Below the pieces are notes generated by a model. That model was not told where the DNA came from, made no database searches, and saw only the letters and a program-made list of their open reading frames with translations. Positions 54,540 through 64,000 of a DNA stretch of 64,000 nt are shown one piece after another. Numbering within the stretch: the stretch's first letter is position 1; each line of letters starts with the position of its first letter. The position numbers and the translations under genes were made by a program. Source of the stretch: Nephrocerus scutellatus (lineage: Eukaryota; Arthropoda; Insecta; Diptera; Pipunculidae); the NCBI GenBank assembly GCA_947095585.1, contig OX352762.1, forward strand, positions 88,958,749-89,022,748. Reading direction: 5' to 3'.

Positions 54540-55930
54540 TCAGCAAAATAATGAAACCCACCGTTATCGGCTTTAAAGCAATAAATGAACGGCTATGCAC
54601 CATTCGCGTACGGGGCAAATTTAAAAACATAAGCCTCTTAAACGTTCACGCACCTACAGAGGATTCCCCACATAATGAAAAAGAAGAATTCTTTGAATCA
54701 GTCGAACGGGAACTCCACGCCTGCCCTCAGTATGATGTAAAAATCATTCTGGGGGATATGAATGCTAAAATAGCCGCCGCCACAACCCGAACCTGATGAC
54801 GGTACGAACGTACCGAGGTGCCAACGTCGACTCGGACCACTATCTTGTTGGTATGGTGCTCCGAGCGCAGATTTCATCATAATGAAATACTGCATCCGCG
54901 AATCAGTTTCGAGTCAACACGGCTGCCCTTCGCAACGAAGAGACCAGAAACAACTACGGTCAAGCTATAGGACTCGTCCTAAATGCTGGGAGAGTAAGTC
55001 CTGGGGCTGAGATGTCAGGCGTAGAAGAGAAATGGACACACTTTAAAAATACTGTCATTAGTACTGCTGACCCCATCTTAGGCAGTAGTCGTATAGAACG
55101 TAGAGTCGTAGAACGACTGTTTTGATGACGAATGTAAGCGAGCGACTGAACGTAAGAATGTTGCGTACCGAGCAATGCAACAATCTTATAGAACGCGGGC
55201 ACGCGAAGATGAATATAAAGAGCTCAGAAGATATGAAAAAACAGTTCACCGGTGAAAGAAAGCAGCCTGGGAGAAGAATCTCGTCCGTGAACTAGAACAG
55301 TACAGAGAGCGAGTACCGCACCAAATGCGGAAGTTCTACCAAAGAGTCGGTATGGCGCAATATACACCGCGTTGCACATACTGCTAGGACAAAGAGGGTA
55401 ATCTGATCGCCGATCTTAAAGGCAACTTAGAGCGATGGGAAGAGCACTTTCATGAGTTGCTAAATGGCCAGCTAACTGAGGAATTGGAGGCTCCACCAAT
55501 GACCGAAGATCATACCATGCTGCCGCCACGAAGCACAGACGAAGTTAGCAGAGCGATAAATCGGCTCAAAAATAATAAGGCCCCGGGATCTGATGGGATC
55601 CCAGCGAAACTGATAAAAATAGTTGGCCCCACATTGCACCAAAGCAATTCATGAAATAATAGTGCAAGTATGGGAAGAAGAAGCTATTCCAGAAGACTGG
55701 CGAAAAGGCATCCTGTGCCCCATACATAAGAAGGGAGATATAACAAAGTGCAGCAATTATCGTGTTATAACGATGTTGAGAACCGCGTATACGATTTTCT
55801 CCTCTATTCTTCAAGACAGGATAGCCCCATACGCTAAAGTCATCATTGGTCCATACCAGTGTGGCTTCATCCCAGGCAAATGAACAACTAATCAGATTTA
55901 CACCCTAAGGCAGGTGATGAAAAATGTCTA
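54540..55930 (+). mobile_element. RTE-like LINE, family C copy 1
   Basis: Plus strand: RVRGKFKNISLLNVHAPTED and VKIILGDMNAKI (54600-54775; endonuclease), an internal deletion, then NLMTVRTYRGANVDSDHYLV in another frame (54800-54850), linker text with RVVERLF, VAYRAMQQSYRTRAREDEYK and GNLIADLKGNLERWEEHFHE, RT start NRLKNNKAPGSDGIPAKLIK (55560-55620), a shift, EEAIPEDWRKGILCPIHKKG (55677-55735) and GPYQCGFIPGK (55850-55880). It stops at about 55930 before RT motif A. Several stops. Wording is that of the RTE-like or craniofacial-development-protein-2-like LINE ORFs of insects. Confidence 0.75.
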
Positions 55931-55953
55931 AAGTTTCAAAACTCACTAGACCA

Positions 55954-56011
55954 TATGTGTTATTTTCGCCCTAACTTCGAATAGAAGTGTAAACGTTTAA
56001 AAGACTCCTGG
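55954..56011 (+). repeat. 58-bp direct repeat, right copy
   Basis: Second copy of 53673-53730, 23 bp beyond the truncated end of family C copy 1. Confidence 0.9.
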
Positions 56012-56219
56012 ATAAGAATAATAACAATAGGTGGAATAATGTTGCAGTCATCAGCAGAATAAACTGGGATCAAATCTCCACGTGGTGATCGCCGGTAATT
56101 TTCCTTTCAATAAAGCAATAGCTGAATGCTCGGGCTGATCTTTTCAAAGTAAGGTTGGCGCGAGAGCGAGGAAAATAACCTCGCCAACAACAAACTCTAT
56201 TCCGGAGCCCCAAATTCAA

Positions 56220-57690
56220 GAATTTCTTATACAATCACTGTATAGAGTTCAAGCTCCACATCATCTAGGCGATACCCTGTCCAAATATAATGCCGACACA
56301 TCAGCAATCCAGGCGATGCGGTGGACGGGGAATGGTGTCTTACAAAAATCAGAATATGTCATATAGTACATGGCATACATTTCATATATTTTTAGTCAGC
56401 AAAAGAATGAAACCAACCGTTATCGGCCTTAGAGCAGTAAATTAACGGCGTTTGTGCACCTAAATAGGATTCCCCAGATGATGAAAAAGTAGAATTATTT
56501 GAATCAGTCGAAAGGGAACTCCATGTTTGCCCTCAGTATGATGCAAAAATCATTCTGGTGTATATAAACGCAAAAATTGGTAGGGAGTCAGTATTCAGGC
56601 AGTACATTGGCATGCATGGTTTACACAAGAACACTAATGACAATGACAACGAGGCATAGCGATGGTAGTAAGCAATAATTTGGTCGTTTCGAGTACAAGG
56701 TTTGCCCTAAAAATATCCACAATATCCACTTATAGGTATCTCCTGATGGGGGCACTCGCAACCGGATAGACCACGTGTTGATAGATCGCCGCCACAGCCC
56801 CAAGTTGATGACGGTACGAACATATACCGAGGTGCCGACGTCGACTCGGACCAAGGAGTCCACGGTATGAGGTTCTATACACCGCGTTGCACATACTGCA
56901 AAGACAAAGAGAGTACGCAGATAGCCAAACGTATTTTAAAGCGATGGGAAGAAAACTTTCACGAGTAACTAAATAGCCATCTAACTGAGGAATTGGAGGT
57001 TCCACAAAAATGACCAACGACCACACTGTGATTCCGCCACCAAGCATTGATGAATTTAACAGATCAATAAATCGTCTTAAAAAATAATAGGGCCTCGGGA
57101 TGAGATAGTATCCCAGCGGAGCTGATTAAATCAGTAGATCCCGCACTACGCCAAGCAATTTACGAACTACTAGTGCAAGTATGGGAGGAAGAAGCGGTCC
57201 CAAAAGACTGGCGAAGAGGCATTCTGTGTCCCACACATAATAAGGGAGATATTACAACGTGCAGAAATTATCGTGGTATAACGCTGTTGAGTACCGTGTA
57301 TACGATTTTCTCCTCAATCCAGGATAGCCGAATACTGGCTAACTCAGAGGAAGCTTTCATCCAAATCGAGTGGGCGGCACAAAATCTAGTGCTACACATA
57401 AATGAGAGAAGAACATAGTATATGGTGGCCACGTCGACTAGCGAAGATACATCATTAGTCCTTCAATTAAAATAGTCGAGCACAAATTTGAAGTAGTTTA
57501 ATCCGTAAACTAATAAGGTTCAACTGTAGCAGCCGATAACAGCTTTGAACCAGAAATACGCGCATGGTTTTTTAAAGCCAAACCAATAAAGACTACTTAA
57601 GTCTGTCAAGTATTTTCAAATCAAAGAATTTAACCATAACATCCAAGCTGCTGTTGCAAAAGGCAATGATCATACCAGTACCGAAGTCAT
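56220..57690 (+). mobile_element. RTE-like LINE, family C copy 2, heavily decayed
   Basis: Plus strand: LGDTLSKYNADTSAIQAMRW (about 56258-56330; endonuclease start), QYDAKIIL and INAKIGRESVFRQYIGMHGL (56530-56620), SPDGGTRNRIDHVLIDRRH (56735-56795), then a jump to RT text EEEAVPKDWRRGILCPTHNK (57182-57245), WAAQNLVLHINERRT (57370-57418) and the post-RT SSIFKSKNLT, SKLLLQKAMIIPV (57600-57680). Deletions and stops throughout. It meets the next, inverted copy at about 57690. Confidence 0.7.
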
Positions 57691-58345
57691 CCAGTTTGGC
57701 ATCCCTAAACTCAGGGCGTCCTGGTCTACGCCATCCTTTCAGCACACTTCTTTACACTTGGCCGGGTTCGCTGTCGTGGTCCATAAATCTAACCGCATAG
57801 GACTTTCCGAGCAGGATCCGCTTCGCTCATGCGAGCTACCGGAGCCTACCGAGCTTAATTCTCTTCACGATGTCGACATCGCGGTAACGCTCGTATATCT
57901 CATCATTATAGAGTCTACGGAAACGTACTTCCTCACATACGGGGCCAACAATTCTCCGTAAGACTCTGGAACACTGCTAAGAGGTCAGAATGCTTTTACC
58001 CAAGTCTCGGATCCATATTTAAGTACTGGTATGACCATTGTCTTATATACCAGCAGCTTGGATGTTATGGTTAAGTTCCTGGACTTGAAGAGTCTTGACA
58101 GACTATAGTAGGCTTTGTTGGCAGCTTTAATATATGTCATATTCTGATTTTTGTAAGACACCATTCCCCGTCCAACCGCATCTCCTGAATTGCTATTATG
58201 TCAAGATTATATTTGCACAGGGTATCGGCTAGCTGCAGTGCAGCTCGAGCTCTATCTAGTGAGCGTACGTTCCATAAGAAAATTCTTTAATCGTTTAGCC
58301 GTGGTCGTCGTCGTTCATCATTTTATCCGAGGCTGATTTGGGGTT
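57690..58345 (-). mobile_element. RTE-like LINE, family C copy 3, endonuclease start fused to 3' tail
   Basis: Minus strand: LWNVRSLDRARAALQLADTL and CKYNLDIIAIQEMRLDGEW (about 58275-58160) is the endonuclease N-terminus. Straight after a stop comes YIKAANKAYYSLSRLFKSRN, TSKLLVYKTMVIPVLKYGSE (58130-58025), then LRRIVGPVCEEVRFRRLYND, VDIVKRIKLGRLR and GWRRPGRPEFRDAKLDDFGT (to about 57695). So the 5' and 3' ends survive and about 2 kb of endonuclease and RT is missing. Confidence 0.75.
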
Positions 58346-61300
58346 CCGTAATAATGTTTTTTTTATTTTATTACAGACTTTATGCCCTCTAAAATCCAAT
58401 TACTTTATTAAAAGTAAATTATTTTCGGCGAAGCGCGTTGGCAATACTGTGTACTGGCGACTTTCCTTATAAAAACAATAAGTTTTCTTTTTTCTTAGTT
58501 TTTCTTTTTGATTTTACTTTTTATATTTTACGACATATTACTAATATTTATTAACTTTTATGTATGTAGGTATATTAGTTCCATATTTTTCAAGCGCAAT
58601 GTTTATTTAAAATCACAAATATAAGTTAAAATACTCGTAATAACAATAGTACAAAGAACGATAAAGTAGTAACATTTTCAAAGAATTTTTATCCTGTCAT
58701 AATTACTATTTTTCTTAAGCTCCTTTATGAACTGAGTGTAAGACGCTAGGAGGAGAAATTCATCTACAGAAGCGCATATAAAATTTAATCAAAACATCCT
58801 TAAAACAAAGAACTTAAACTGAAAAGCTTCTGAAATGGTCACAAACACAAGCACTACGCTTGAGCTTCATGTTTTCCCTCTACTTTGTTGCTTTCTTTTT
58901 TTCGCACCTCCCTCCATTCATCCATATAAAATAACGTCAGTTATTTCTATTTTATTACGTGAAAGACTTTCGTGGTTTGTACTTGTTCGTAAGGATATTG
59001 CGGATGATTTTTCCCTTTGTGCTCGTATTTTAGACAAAAACCCCTAAAACGAAGGATATACAAGCAATATTAAAAGGATCGTATTTTAATTTAATTTTAA
59101 ATGGAAATACCATAGAATGGCAACATAAAAGATAATGTCATATAGTTGCGTTCCAATTATGTGTGTAGGTATGTTGGAGCGTTTGCTTTCAAAGGAAACA
59201 TTGTTTCGTTTTTTTATTCTTGATATGTTAGTGTAGAGTGTAATTTCAGGTCTTTTTTTAAAGGAATTTTGTTGCTATGCAGAATATTTGAAATCTTTAA
59301 TGTTTATTCAATGGCGGTAGGGTACAACAGTTTTAAAGAAACTGAAATATCCCTCAACTTTCAATTTACTCTACTTTCATAAAAATATAAACTCATTTTG
59401 TTTGGGTATGCAACGAAAAATAAATTAATTAGTTATTTGTCTATAGGTTTTCAATGGGTTGCATTTCCTGTTTTATCGGCATAAGAGCAAAAAGTCACCT
59501 AGATCAATTGTTTTCAAAAATTAAACTCGATTGTCACGCTTTTATTTTTTACTGTGTGTCGAGTCTAAAGATTTTTTACTTCGGTTTCAGACAAATAACA
59601 GAATTCAGTGAATACCTTTGACTGGACAGATTTGTGGGATTGTAGAGTTTATATAAGTAATTTTTTGTTAAATTTTATTTATATATTAAAAACAACATTA
59701 GTATAGACTTTGGGGGTTTTCAAGAATTTATTACTTTCAATAAACTCATTGATTTCTGTTAACATTATCGTCTTCCTCTGATACTCATAAACAAAAAAAT
59801 TACACTCCAGCACGCCCATACCAAAATTCTTAAAACCTTAACATTACAACTTTCGATACTTTTCTTTTCGAAATCCTCCTTAAATTAGTCTCTGAATACG
59901 ATGTTATTTACCAGATTATTACACATATTTTATTCTAAAAGTTCCAAGACCCTTAAGCTTGGTGACGTTTAGAAGAAAGAGTGGAGTTATTTTGTTAGAA
60001 ATTGACGTCGAATTGGTTCTATAAATATTTTTTTGGTAAATTCTCTTATTATGCAACATAATTCTTTGGCTGTTTGTTAATCGAGAGTCACAAAGGCTTA
60101 ACAAATTATATACATATCACTAACGCGATGGCACGATTCAAGATACCCCTCGATATTATATGCCTAATATCATGCCACATAACATGGGTCGCTCTGGGTG
60201 GCAAAGCTGATCACGTATATTATAATTCATCGTCTGTTCCTGTTTTCTAAAGTCCGCATTAAACATTCATGCATTGAGCTATAAAAGTTATAAAAGGAAA
60301 ATCCTTTCCAATCGAAAATCCAATAAACGACCGACGCGAATCGTTCTCTCCGCTGTCTTTGTACATTTTTATTTTCTCTTTTTCGCAGGACTTTTAGTTA
60401 GGCATCCTGTGACAATTTAACCCCTTTATAAGCCGGGCCATGCCCTTGGATAGCATTAGTGCGGTTCCTCATTTCCCTCTGCTATGACATAATCCATAAA
60501 ATGGGGAATTGTATTTAAAAAAGAATAATATACTTCTTCTTTATGTTTCTTATATTCGATTACATGGAATATAATATGTACGATTATACATATCTAAGTA
60601 ACATATCTCAATGTATTATTCTAACCGAGTGTTTAGAGATTCCAGTGCACACATTTCTCCTAGTATATTGACTATGTACAAGATTTTTTTATAGGTTCTA
60701 TAAGCTACTTAAATGACCATCAATAAGGCGTTCTTTCTGCGATTACATTGTGATACTTTTTTGAGACTCATTTTGTCTGTCCCCTCTTAGAATTCCCATG
60801 GATTACGCTAAAAGTAAAAAAAGACCGTCTCTTTGTAGAAGATGTCCACGAATCGCTGCCTTGAATTCTGTCATTCCGTTATTAAATGCAATAAAGAGAA
60901 TTTGCCACGATTCATTTTATTACGCTCGAAGCAATTTAAGGTGCAATATTCTTGATACTCTTTATCCTTTTTATGTATATTGAGTGGTCGTGTGCGTTTT
61001 GGAATCGTGTGTGACTGTAATGATGGAATAGTGTCTTATAATAGGCCGATATCAAAAAAGTGAAATATAAAACTAATCGTTGGAAAATAAAATGAGATAT
61101 AAAGTTATTGGAAATCGTTGGAAAATAAAACGGTTGGAAATGGTTGGAAATACTCGTACTTGGAAAACAATTTTCCAAATTCGTTGTCTCATTAAAATGG
61201 GGTTTAGCATTTTTAACAGAGGAATTTCTTTTATTCCTTTGGCAATATTCTAATAATAGGTGAGAGGAATTGCTGGAATTCCATTCTTCTCTATCGCGCA

Positions 61301-62387
61301 ACCACTTAAAATCATGCAGCGGATGGTTGCATTTCAACATGCGCATGCTCCTCAGCACTCGAACTCGGTCTGCTCGCTTTTATTCGGTGATTTTAAGGGT
61401 TGATTTGCTATTGTGAATGTGCCATAAATGGTCTCTAGAGTGGGTAGTGGTAATGGATGCCAGGAAACACCGGTGCTCATGACAATGCAATCGTTGCGAT
61501 GCGTTAGGATGGGACAACATTTGATTTGAAATTCCACATCTGGAGCCAAGGTAACTTGCCGAATAAGTTGCCATAGTGACCAATATTGAGAATTCTTGTG
61601 CACCTTGGTTACCCGTTTGCTAGTGGAGTTATTGCGCTGGGGCTGGAAGTTAAAGAAACTAAAAACATACGAGTACGTTTGATGTTGATTGATCTCGTCT
61701 ATCAGTTTCCCGCAGCAATTATATTAGCTCTTGTCACTACTTGAACAAGACATCAATCAAATTGTTTGTTTGTTAGAAATTGATTTATGAAAATTCTTCA
61801 TTCAAAGGTAGATGAGTGGACACGCATATTTCTCATGAGTAGATTGCCCCTAGAAATTGTTGATATTTTAGAGACCTTTTTTTACTCGTTGCATATTTTA
61901 AAATCGCACTGCAAGAAATGTTTTCTAGGAGAAAGTAAAAGTGGTAATTTGCAAGATTATATACTCTGATTAGACGAATAGTTCTAATCCTACAAACTAA
62001 AAACAACATTTTCAATAGAAAAATGAGTTAAATTTAACTTAAATTTAATAGCAATTTATTTCGAACATTCCTTTATGTTAGGTGCATTGAATAAATCTCT
62101 ATTTTATTTTATGCATGATGTGATTTTGCATCGAAAGGAAAATTAAAAAAGGTCTTTAAAACCAAATTATGTCCAATCATAACATTTTACCAATGGTTGA
62201 ATTATATCTCCAGTAAGGACTTTTTCGTTTTATCTTTTTTGTATTGAATATATTATAGTTGTATTATGTAAGTATATTTTTTGTTAATTGCTCTTTTTAA
62301 AAATTTTTATTTAACTTGACTTGAACCCCTTTTGTCTGTATTTTCGACTAATTTTAGGTCCTTCTGAACCACCATTCACACGACCTA
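58346..62387. other. otp intron 3, 4 kb without recognised repeats or genes
   Basis: Largest repeat-poor stretch. An 83-codon minus ORF at 61603-61352 (APDVEFQIKCCPILTHR) has slightly less biased composition than its surroundings, but I cannot assign it; it might be an old LTR-element piece. Nothing else stands out. Confidence 0.4.
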
Positions 62388-62692
62388 GAGAGCTTTTGAG
62401 AGTTTCCAAGTCTAAAGAAGCATTTTCTATATTCCGCGTATGATGCGTGTCGCGTGTGGCGCGTGTGATGTGATTTTCGACTTCTTTGAGGTCCTTTTTA
62501 ACAAACTTCCACACGATACAGAAAGCTGAAATTTTGTGAGTATCTAAGTCGAAAATAGCATTTTTTATATTCCGCGTATGACGCGTGCCGCGTGTGATGG
62601 GTTGAAATTTTTGTTTTTTTCGACTTCTTTGAGGTCCTTTTTATCCTCATGACCTAAAGAGCTGAAATTTTGTGAGTATCTTAATCCACAAC
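62388..62692. repeat. 138-bp tandem repeat, over two monomers
   Basis: ATTCCGCGTATG occurs at about 62431 and 62569, a 138-bp period. Monomers hold GCGTGTCGCGTGTG-like text, TTTCGACTTCTTTGAGGTCC, and GAGCTGAAATTTTGTGAGTA. Same family as 14700-14965. Confidence 0.7.
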
Positions 62693-62702
62693 AGTGCTAA
62701 TG

Positions 62703-63088
62703 TCTCTATATTAACTTCGCGTGCCCGTAGGTGGCTGGCTGGCGGGCTGGCACACCAAATCTTGTGATCAATTTTTAACCCACTTCCTAAAGCCCGTTTT
62801 TATTAAAACCATGACAACACTTTCTGTTTGGGGCACCTCGGGTCTGGGGGCACCCATACAAGAAAAGTACCGAATTTTCTTCAAATTTTATACACGTGTG
62901 TACCTCCAATGGACAACACCTTTTGTAAAATTTTGGAAGTGATCGGGCTCCGGGGTCGGGGGGCACGCACACAAATTTTATAAAAAAAAGTACCCGATTT
63001 TCTTTAAATTTTATACGCATGTGTATATCCGATGGAGAACGCTTTCTTAATATTTGAAAGTGATCGGGCCCAGGATCGAGGTGCACCC
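62703..63088 (+). mobile_element. Helentron/DINE-like left half, cut by an I-like LINE
   Basis: TCTCTATATTAACTTCGCGT at 62703, (GGCT)n at 62732-62751, TTTTTAACCCACTTCCTAAA, three monomers, then at GTGCACCCA (about 63088) the TAA-type tail of the LINE begins. Confidence 0.75.
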
Positions 63089-64000
63089 ATTATTATTTTA
63101 TTATTATTATTATAATAGGTGGGGCTAAAGAGCCTGTTGCACTGCGACCTTGAGGTCTATTGTGCATCCCTGATGTTTTACCACATTGCTCAGTTCCTTC
63201 GTGGATGCCACCACATCTGACAATGCGATTGGTCTGGCATTCGGCCAGGGAACTGTATGAGTCATGAAATGTTTTATTCTTTTCTGGGTCAGGGCTACGC
63301 ATATGAAGAGTATGGGCTCTGGCGTTTCCTTTGCCTCGTTGCAGAATCGGCAGCAGTCCGATTGGGATTTGCCTATTTTCAAAAGAAAGACGAAGAATTC
63401 CATTCTGCTTCGATAGTAGTGTTTTCGCACTCTTTAATGTCTCTGTTGATATGGCATTTGGAATAGGCAATGCTGGGTTCTGGACCATTGAAAATTTCTT
63501 CTGCGCCTTCTCTTGCACAGAGGTCTGTTGCCTCGTTTCCTGATATGCCTGAGTGTCCGGAATACCACATTAGTGTGATTTTGTTGTTTTTGGCCAGTTC
63601 TTTTAAGTGGCAGAAGCAGCTCCACGTTGTTTTAGAATAAAAGACTGGACCTTTTAGTGCTAGCAGTGCTGCCTGACTGTCTTAGATCACATAGATCTCG
63701 GTTCTTTTATACCTTTTTTTAGTACATTCCATGACGCAGGCTACTATTGCTATAGTTTCTGCCTGGAATACTGTTGGAGACCTTTATCATTAGGTCTGAT
63801 GGTTGGACAGTTACATACTACAAGTCTATTTTGGCTATGATGCTAGAGTGTCCTGGTTTGTTTGCTTTAATTTGCTCAAAAATGTTAGTTTTTTGGCTCT
63901 TGATACAGCCTCGCTTTTGATGTGTATATGCAGGGGTGCAAGTCCTAGAAGTTTTTCCAGAGCTGCCGTTGGGCAGTTTTGAGCCTGCCGTTTATTGCTC
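63089..64000 (-). mobile_element. I-like LINE 3' half, running off the window
   Basis: Minus strand, read upward from the tail: (TAA)n at 63089-63117, CCCACCTATT, CNEAKETPEPILFICVALTQ (Cys knuckle, about 63345-63285), MWYSGHSGISGNEATDLCAR (63570-63510), QAALLALKGPVFYSKTTW (about 63680-63625), with the stop in I.DSQ, TVFQAETIAIVACVMEC (about 63770-63715), and LPTAALEKLLGL-like text near 63970. Same family as 30050-31292. Broken by stops and frameshifts. Confidence 0.75.

Larger units (their letters stand above)
37375..64000 (+). other. otp: otp intron 3, running past the window end
   Basis: Opens with GTGAGT. I searched for the WFQNRRAKWKK-coding continuation across 37375-64000 by eye and did not find it, so this intron should exceed 26.6 kb unless part of the gene is missing in this assembly. 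37375-39125 shows no repeat or gene. Confidence 0.5.

Noticed and set aside
61352..61603. Possible LTR-element protein piece on the minus strand
   Set aside because: Only a vague pattern; no catalytic motif and no LTRs.

Overview
This is eukaryotic, AT-rich insect DNA. It has spliced exons, many LINE and DNA-transposon relics, a tRNA-derived SINE and microsatellites. An intact mariner of the D,D41D (rosa) type, a group first described from tephritid fruit flies, and the overall repeat flavour suggest a higher dipteran, probably a tephritid. That placement is inference from families, not from a search.

The one host gene I can support is orthopedia (otp), a paired-class homeobox gene on the + strand. 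Three coding exons can be read although none stands out as a long ORF: exon 1 (ATG at 16305, donor after 16335), exon 2 (33325-33488) and exon 3 (37216-37374). Their phases fit exactly: a Gly codon is split across intron 1 and intron 2 is phase 0. Exon 3 ends at the classic paired-class intron between homeodomain residues 46 and 47. The exon with the rest of recognition helix 3 is not seen, so it should lie beyond 64000. The window from 16 kb onward is therefore mostly otp introns of about 17 kb, 3.7 kb and more than 26.6 kb. A 25-bp-arm hairpin lies 37 bp before the exon 3 acceptor.

Layout: 1-309 hAT-like (DUF4371) relic; 0.8-2.7 kb RT-deleted RTE-like element; 2.7 kb Helentron/DINE-like relic; 5.1 kb LINE 3' end; 6.1 kb SINE; 6.3-7.3 kb second RT-deleted RTE-like element; 8.4-12.0 kb three Helentron/DINE-like elements with about 120-bp tandem monomers; 12.3 kb SINE; 13.0-14.25 kb broken Gypsy gag/RT; 14.3-15.6 kb SINE, 138-bp repeats and LINE fragment; 16.1-16.3 kb otp exon 1. 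Intron 1 holds a D,D34D mariner split by a Helentron-like insert (18.2-20.25 kb), a nearly complete LINE (20.6-23.6 kb), RNase H and endonuclease scraps (26 kb), a Helitron helicase relic (26.7-27.5 kb), a LINE 3' fragment (27.8-28.6 kb) and an I-like LINE (30-31.3 kb). Intron 2 holds a SINE and an RTE-like copy that keeps its RT. Intron 3 holds RTE-like copies (39-41.7 kb), a Helentron cluster with an intact mariner inside it (44-47 kb), a SINE, another Helentron-like element, a hairpin MITE, LINE and mariner fragments (50.4-53.3 kb), three copies of a third RTE-like family (54.5-58.3 kb), a repeat-free stretch, and finally 138-bp repeats, a Helentron-like end and an I-like LINE running off the right edge.

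The least expected patterns are these: a nested two-hairpin structure with constant geometry at the 3' ends of four LINE copies; internal deletion rather than 5' truncation in the RTE-like elements; and a Helentron-like family whose repeats show head-to-tail copies, higher-order arrays and an interchangeable tetranucleotide microsatellite. There are no operons, CRISPR arrays, rRNA genes or intact tRNA genes. The coding potential besides otp is the mariner transposase plus decayed transposon ORFs.
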